64,000 nt of DNA from CAZLMG01 sp964560765. Its GTDB lineage: Bacteria; Bdellovibrionota_B; Oligoflexia; Oligoflexales; CAZLMG01. The DNA lies in NCBI GenBank assembly GCA_964560765.1, contig CAZLMG010000004.1, positions 1-64,000 on the forward strand, given 5' to 3'. The notes beneath the pieces are model-generated. The model worked only from the letters and a program-made list of their open reading frames with translations, ran no database searches and had not been told where the DNA came from. The position numbers and the translations under genes are program-made. How positions within the stretch are numbered: position 1 is the first letter of the stretch; every line of letters begins with the position of its first letter. Shown here one piece after another: positions 59,153-64,000 of this stretch.

Positions 59153-62072
59153 TGGCCGGCGTCTCCGTGTCATTGGTAAACTAAGGTCATTCGCACTTCT
59201 CAGCATACTGTGCGGGCCCCCAGCCATGGCCGCTCCATGGTCCATCGATCCGGCATTGTTGAGCCACCGTACCCAAGAAAAGCTGCAGAAACAGTTTCCC
59301 GATATTCGCAATGCCGATGATTTAGAATCGTTGCTCCGAGCCGTATCGAGGTCGAACCCGGTACGCAACCTCCAGGCTGAATGGAGCCAAGGTCAGTGGC
59401 AGCTCATTGGGACCAAGGTTCCCCTCATTAGTGACATCAGATTTGACCTCACAACCCGAGTATTTCGCCGCGAATTGGAATCCGTGACGCAGCCATTCTT
59501 GCGACAAATCAGCACACCAGAGATTCATCAACGCATTCATGAAAGTATTGCAGCGTTCCTATCCAAAAAGGGATTTCAAAAGGCACGGGTCGAGGTCTCT
59601 TCGACAGCGAAGGGCGGTCAGAGTTCGCTAACCATTTTGGTGCGGGAGGGGTATCCCTGTCTCATCGAAGCCATTTCTTATGCGTTCACGCCACCACCCG
59701 GCATCGATTTTCGCGTGGAGCCAGGTGCCATCTGCGACCAAGGTGAAGTCGACGCAGCTATGTCAGATTTGGAAGCACAGCTGAAAAAACAAGGCTTCAA
59801 CCAACTTCGACTGGGGCCGGTCCGCTGGTCCTATGATGAAAAGTTGAACGCCTCCCGCCTATACATCGCGGGCGACCTCGGGCAAAAGATTCGCTACGAG
59901 TTAAGAACCGTCGATCGCAAATATTACCTGGGCGATATCTTCCAGGCTGATGAACTGAACACCCTTGACCCCAGCACGGTTTCACCCGACGCCGTCCGCG
60001 CCGAGCTTGTTCGGCGCTATCGCAATCGCGGCTTTATTGATGCGGAAGTCAGCGGCCCCGAAACAAAGCAGCAAGCCAGCAACGAGGTGGTGCATACGTA
60101 CACCATAACCACCGGTACCCGCTATGAATTAGCCAGCATTCAGTTCGAAGGCGCTACCATACTTTCCACCAGTGAGCTTCTCGATATCATGGAGCTATCC
60201 AGCCTCTGGCAAACTTCAACTCCACTCAATTTGGAAGATATAGAGCGGGGCATTGAATCGGTAACCGCCGTTTACAATCAACGGGGCTATTGGGACGTAA
60301 AGATTCGTGAACCACGCATCGCACTCAATCGCGAGTCGGGTCGAGCCCAGATGGTGATCTCCATCGACGAAGGGCTACCTAGAATTTTTCAAAACATTGA
60401 AATCAGCGGTGCCTCCGCCATCAAGCCAGATACCATCAAGGCCCTGTTTGTGCCAAAGCCCGGCGAAGCTTTTGAGCGTGGTGCGCTTCTCGACTTTGAG
60501 CGTGCCATTCGCGCGTCTTATGTGGAAAAGGGCTATCTTTACATCGAGGCTGCTATTCAACTGAAAGCCGAGCAACAGAAGTCTCTGGTCGATGTGAGTG
60601 TAGTCGTAAGCATCGATGAAGGGATCCGCGTCAAATTTGGCGAAGTCAGCATCGTGGGTTTAAATCGAACCCAGCTGGAGGTCGTCACTCGCGAAGTCTC
60701 CATCAAGGAAGGTGATTGGTATAACCCTGAAACTATCGATGAGTCACGGCGCGCACTGATTGCACTTGGATTGTTTCGTACGGTGCAGATTCAACCTGCT
60801 GATAAAAATGCGCTAGCAACCAAACAAGACGTCGTCGATCTGCAAATTGAGGTTCGCGAGGGGGAGCCCGGCGTCATTACTTTTGGCCCTGGCTGGAGTC
60901 TCTATCGAGGACTGCGGTTTGGAATTGAGACTTCGTACAACAATATTGGTGGCTACGGACGACAAGTCTTTGCTCGCGCCAAGTTGAGCGAGGATAAGAA
61001 TCAGCAAGCGATTGATACGCGCAAGAACAAGACTTTAATTGGCCGAGGTATTAGTGTCGGCTATCTCGAGCCGTACCTTATGGGGTTGCCCGTGAATGGA
61101 AAAATATCAGCGGCACACAACGCAAAAGCGGACGAAACGTGGGTCATAACACGGGAGTTTGAGCTGGCCCTTTCCCACCGATTGCGACAGTTTCAGTCCG
61201 TGAGTTCCGTGACTGGCTTTTACAATCAAAGAATAGACGAAGAGTTTGGCAGCGATGCACAGCGCCAAGCAGACATCATTGACTCCCGGGTCCGCGTGGG
61301 AACGATAGGGCTTCGCCTACTCATTGATTTTCGCAATGATGTCACTTGGCCGACCTCCGGATCAGTCCTCGGTGGCGAAGTGAGCTGGGCACGCCCACCA
61401 TTCTTTAGCGACCTGAGTTTTAACCATTGGGAAGTCGACTACAGTCACTATTTCGAGATTCTTGAAAACTGGGTCGTCGCCACCGGGGTCTCTTATTCAG
61501 CCTTTTTGAATGTGCAACGAGATGGATCTCTACCGGACCGCCTGCCAAGAACGGAGCGTTTGCAGCTCGATGGCGCAAAGATTGTCCGCGGCTTCGAGGA
61601 GCGAACCCTCGGACCAAGGTTTCGATTCACTAACGTAGATGAAAATGGAGATGTGACGTCGACTAATGAAGTGGCGGGAGGGACCCATCGCGCTCTTTAT
61701 CGCTTAGAAGTTCGCCGTCAACTCGTGGCTAACACGTTTGCAATAAGCGCTTTCGTTGACAGCGGCACGACGTTTTTCAATGTATCCGAAGTACCTGAGT
61801 ATCAATCAAATACTAGCGCCATCGTTGATAACAACCCTTACGCATTCGAAGATATATTATTGAATCCCGCCCTGATCTGGCAGAAGAACTACGTTTCGTA
61901 CGGATTATCAGCTAACTTCCTGACACCCGTCGGCTCCATCAATTTAGCGTATGGATTGCCCTGGAAACCCTGTGCTAGTCCAGCCAACGATTGTGCTTAT
62001 CCAGGCGGAGATGCGGGGGGGCCCATATACAAGCGCGGTCAATTTCACATGAACGTAGGGGCAACGTTCTAA
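59100..62072 (+). CDS. tamA: TamA/BamA-family outer-membrane protein with about six POTRA domains
   Basis: 990 aa from ATG 59100, which lies inside tamB; in-frame TTG 59121 is also possible and neither has a strong ribosome site. The signal peptide is SFALLSILCGPPAMAA. About residues 40-585 hold roughly six POTRA-like repeats ending in characteristic strands (LTILVREG, TYTITTGT, MVISIDEG, SVVVSIDEG and DLQIEVREG). The last 400 residues form a 16-strand Omp85 barrel (GPGWSLYRGLRFGIE, RGFEERTLGPRF) ending FHMNVGATF. E. coli TamA has three POTRAs and BamA five, so this is unusually long. Next to tamB, hence tamA. Its stop overlaps the convergent gene by 4 nt. Confidence 0.85.
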   Translation: MLPQIPELTSSFAFRIHDGRRLRVIGKLRSFALLSILCGPPAMAAPWSIDPALLSHRTQEKLQKQFPDIRNADDLESLLRAVSRSNPVRNLQAEWSQGQWQLIGTKVPLISDIRFDLTTRVFRRELESVTQPFLRQISTPEIHQRIHESIAAFLSKKGFQKARVEVSSTAKGGQSSLTILVREGYPCLIEAISYAFTPPPGIDFRVEPGAICDQGEVDAAMSDLEAQLKKQGFNQLRLGPVRWSYDEKLNASRLYIAGDLGQKIRYELRTVDRKYYLGDIFQADELNTLDPSTVSPDAVRAELVRRYRNRGFIDAEVSGPETKQQASNEVVHTYTITTGTRYELASIQFEGATILSTSELLDIMELSSLWQTSTPLNLEDIERGIESVTAVYNQRGYWDVKIREPRIALNRESGRAQMVISIDEGLPRIFQNIEISGASAIKPDTIKALFVPKPGEAFERGALLDFERAIRASYVEKGYLYIEAAIQLKAEQQKSLVDVSVVVSIDEGIRVKFGEVSIVGLNRTQLEVVTREVSIKEGDWYNPETIDESRRALIALGLFRTVQIQPADKNALATKQDVVDLQIEVREGEPGVITFGPGWSLYRGLRFGIETSYNNIGGYGRQVFARAKLSEDKNQQAIDTRKNKTLIGRGISVGYLEPYLMGLPVNGKISAAHNAKADETWVITREFELALSHRLRQFQSVSSVTGFYNQRIDEEFGSDAQRQADIIDSRVRVGTIGLRLLIDFRNDVTWPTSGSVLGGEVSWARPPFFSDLSFNHWEVDYSHYFEILENWVVATGVSYSAFLNVQRDGSLPDRLPRTERLQLDGAKIVRGFEERTLGPRFRFTNVDENGDVTSTNEVAGGTHRALYRLEVRRQLVANTFAISAFVDSGTTFFNVSEVPEYQSNTSAIVDNNPYAFEDILLNPALIWQKNYVSYGLSANFLTPVGSINLAYGLPWKPCASPANDCAYPGGDAGGPIYKRGQFHMNVGATF

Positions 62073-63091
62073 GGCAAGAGCGCACGCCAGGACTTCTCAG
62101 GCCAATAGTAGGCGGAGGCGTTCAGGTAGTCATCCATAGCTTCTGTGGTGATCCACAAATTGTCCTCAACATCGACAGAGACTCCTGCCAGCTTTTTAAG
62201 CTTTGCGGGCAAACGCAGGCTCCCCATACGTCGGATGGAGTTGCAGGCGCTAAATTTGTAAAAAATGAGTTCGTTTGTTTCCGCATCACCAACGACCAAG
62301 AGCTTATGCTTCTCTGAAATCCCAATTCCGCGTCTATGCTCTGCCCGCGCCTCGACAAATCCTGTGGCTGAACATGCCCGCGTCATTTGGCATTGGCTGA
62401 TGTCATCTTTCGAACACTCGATCAGAGTGAGGGGAAAGCTCTGGGCGCGTGTTAAGGCCATGAATGCGTGCCCAGAAGATCGCCACCAACCCTTTGGAAC
62501 TGGAGCGACACCCATAACCTCTGGATTTGGCAGCTTGGTAAACTGCCGCAAAAAAATTTTTCTCAGGGCCTCGGTTTCCATGGATGTTGCCTCTCCTCCC
62601 CGATCAGGCGCAGGGCGTATCAAATCGAAGACCAGTGAGCGTCGGGTGACCATACCCCACTTCTCTAACTCCAAAGAAACTTGCCCCAACTCGCTGCCAT
62701 CAAACAATAAGATGTTCTTTGCCGTCTTAAATGCTCCGACCCATCGGGCACGTGTCAGCTCCGGAGGCATCTCTACTCGCTTGCTATCCAACAGCGTCCC
62801 AAAAACTCTCTCTGCATCCTTAACTTCCGGTGTAAACGGAGTCCGGATGATGGAACTCGTTGCCATTGGTAAAAGAATGAGTTCAGCATTAAATCGCACT
62901 AAGTTTTGCAGTGATGACTCGACCGCCTCCAATGCCTGCCCTCGCTCGGGAAAAGGCAGCTCAGGGCTGGCTGAGCTAGAAGCGGTGACGGCTGGCTTTT
63001 GGGGCTTTGCTGAAGCCAAGTTGGAATAGGTGCAAAATTGCAAAATAAAGGCACTTGCCTGCAGCACTTTGCTAACAACTTCCTTTGCCAT
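62069..63091 (-). CDS. predicted secreted protein of unknown function
   Basis: 340 aa from ATG 63091 (AGGAGG ten nt upstream; the ATG nine nt earlier is too near it). Signal peptide-like N-terminus (VLQASAFILQFCTYSNLASA). Ser/Pro-rich linker, then a folded domain. Near the end a run of beta strands (HKLLVVGDAETNELIFYKF, DVEDNLWITTEAMDDYLNA) looks propeller-like, with Cys pairs (IECSKDDISQCQMTRAC). Unknown family. Its end overlaps the TamA-like gene by 4 nt. Confidence 0.65.
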   Translation of the reverse strand: MAKEVVSKVLQASAFILQFCTYSNLASAKPQKPAVTASSSASPELPFPERGQALEAVESSLQNLVRFNAELILLPMATSSIIRTPFTPEVKDAERVFGTLLDSKRVEMPPELTRARWVGAFKTAKNILLFDGSELGQVSLELEKWGMVTRRSLVFDLIRPAPDRGGEATSMETEALRKIFLRQFTKLPNPEVMGVAPVPKGWWRSSGHAFMALTRAQSFPLTLIECSKDDISQCQMTRACSATGFVEARAEHRRGIGISEKHKLLVVGDAETNELIFYKFSACNSIRRMGSLRLPAKLKKLAGVSVDVEDNLWITTEAMDDYLNASAYYWPEKSWRALLP

Positions 63092-63192
63092 GCTGTGCAT
63101 GCCTCCTTCAGCCTTTACACTCATGTTATAATTTATCATAGCACTCCTGCAGCCCATCGGGCGCCATCAGCCAACCGAGCGGAGCGATAACC

Positions 63193-64000
63193 GTGAGTAA
63201 GACAACATCCATTGAAGACTACCTGCAATCTCGTCGCCGGGACGAGCGCCTACGCGTGCTAGAACGCATGTCGCACTCTGGTGAATTTGTACCGATCAGC
63301 CTAGCCGAGGATTTGCTTTGCTTGGACCTATCTCCGCGTGAGCAGGTCGACATTGTTAAGGTGACGAGCAGCTCAGACAATTTAGCTCTCGAACATTTTC
63401 TGACAGCTCAACTGCATGTTTGGCACCAAGATTTGGCTGTTTGCGCCATTGGTGAATGGGCGGTCCGCACCGATCGATCATTATGGTTTCGTATGCCAGC
63501 CCTAGCTTCAAGCCGGCACGCCTCTCAGCGCGTTCGCTACTCACTGGCGGCGCTGACGCACCGATGTGGAGGCAAGCACTTGCTTTCCGCCTTCAGCAAG
63601 ATGCAGGGTCTCGAAGATTTTTCCAGCGCCTTTCGTAGTCTACTACTTCACAAGTTCGTGCAATGGAACATGCACGATCATCGTATGCACCAGATTGCGC
63701 TGCACGTTTGTGAAACCATCTCCGCGATCGATACTGCCGATGACAAAGCTCTACCCAGCGCTCTATTGTTCTTAGCGAGCTTTGCACCGGACGAACTTAC
63801 TCGTTTAGCCCTATCGAGCGCTACGTCCGAAATATGGCGTCCATTTGTGGCCAGCTTGGTCGATCAAGTCGAGAGAACAGATCAGACTCTAGCGCAGCTG
63901 GATCGCTGGTTGGCCAAGCCTCCAAAGTCGAAAGTCCAAGAGAAACTTGCGCAAGCCTGGCCTCTTCTGCCAATTCGCCATCAATTGACGGCACAGCAAA
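63193..64000 (+). CDS. unknown helical (HEAT-like) protein, partial
   Basis: At least 269 codons, open to the right edge. It starts at GTG 63193 with GGAG at eight nt. It begins VSKTTSIEDYLQSRRRDER. The whole visible part is alpha-helical, with recurring about 35-40 residue helix pairs (QDLAVCAIGEWAVRTDRSLW, SQRVRYSLAALTHRCGGKH, LALSSATSEIWRPFVASLV), like HEAT repeats. No catalytic motif or signal peptide. Probably a cytoplasmic scaffold; function cannot be assigned. Divergent from the secreted gene; the 101-bp gap has a TATAAT at 63127. Confidence 0.6.
   Translation, partial: MSKTTSIEDYLQSRRRDERLRVLERMSHSGEFVPISLAEDLLCLDLSPREQVDIVKVTSSSDNLALEHFLTAQLHVWHQDLAVCAIGEWAVRTDRSLWFRMPALASSRHASQRVRYSLAALTHRCGGKHLLSAFSKMQGLEDFSSAFRSLLLHKFVQWNMHDHRMHQIALHVCETISAIDTADDKALPSALLFLASFAPDELTRLALSSATSEIWRPFVASLVDQVERTDQTLAQLDRWLAKPPKSKVQEKLAQAWPLLPIRHQLTAQQ

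Noticed and set aside
63100..63192. Sigma-70 promoter from the TATAAT at 63127
   Set aside because: No acceptable -35 element at 16-18 bp on either strand; left as a remark only.
1..64000. tRNA, rRNA, insertion sequences, prophage or conjugative genes
   Set aside because: I looked for cloverleaf-like and transposase/integrase motifs while reading and recognised none. A covariance-model scan would be decisive for small RNAs.

Overview
The window (about 64 kb, roughly 53-54% G+C by eye) reads as a chromosomal segment of a free-living, diderm, Gram-negative bacterium. Most likely it belongs to the Bdellovibrionota/Oligoflexia or a related deltaproteobacterial-type lineage. That placement is inference. 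It rests on the many outer-membrane lipoproteins, a TamA/TamB system, several sigma-54-type promoters, a DUF1554-type lipoprotein, a repeat-bearing HNH protein of a kind common in predatory/myxobacterial-type genomes, and a single-chain SecDF. I found no tRNA, rRNA, CRISPR array, phage or insertion sequence. A run of exactly 100 N at 4206-4305 shows this is draft sequence with a scaffold gap inside a repeat.

Layout. 1-2205: a sigma-54 activator (cut by the left edge) diverges from a persulfide dioxygenase-rhodanese operon that has a near-perfect -24/-12 promoter. 2260-3480: a lipoprotein with clan CD (caspase/legumain-like) cysteine-peptidase motifs and an EF-hand. 3481-5404: an HNH protein with in-frame 36-bp repeats, and more copies of the same near-palindromic core upstream of it. 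5404-10252: secDF, then divergent mraY-proC. 10480-18777: a lipoprotein, a cyclophilin, a putative outer-membrane protein, a HAMP-SpoIIE phosphatase and a FecR-like pair. 18783-23595: clpS-clpA followed by a DUF1554 lipoprotein, plus another lipoprotein. 23951-28401: an XRE/IrrE-like regulator without HExxH, a secreted three-fold Cys-repeat protein, and an operon joining a divergent SelO-like pseudokinase to an S51 peptidase. 28575-34662: metH-ubiD-lipoprotein. 34914-37911: a five-PAS histidine kinase with a lone receiver. 37908-42888: lipoprotein-phospholipase D-selO. 43130-48998: a giant NHL-propeller lipoprotein, a basic membrane protein and a Hint-domain lipoprotein, the last two behind sigma-54-like promoters. 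49174-52663: FKBP-cysQ convergent with purD-maf. 52855-62072: a receiver/TPR protein, an ExeA-like ATPase, tamB and a tamA-like gene with about six POTRA domains. 62069-64000: a secreted unknown and a partial helical unknown.

How the genes work together. Housekeeping functions (MraY, ProC, SecDF, ClpAS, MetH, PurD, Maf) are interleaved with a large envelope programme: TAM for outer-membrane assembly, periplasmic FKBP and cyclophilin, and about ten lipoproteins. Recurring GG-N10-GC promoter matches sit before the sulfur operon, the peptidase-like lipoprotein, the Hint lipoprotein, the basic membrane protein and possibly the TAM operon. This suggests a shared sigma-54 layer. Two of the promoters, about 47 kb apart, match at 19 of 20 bases.
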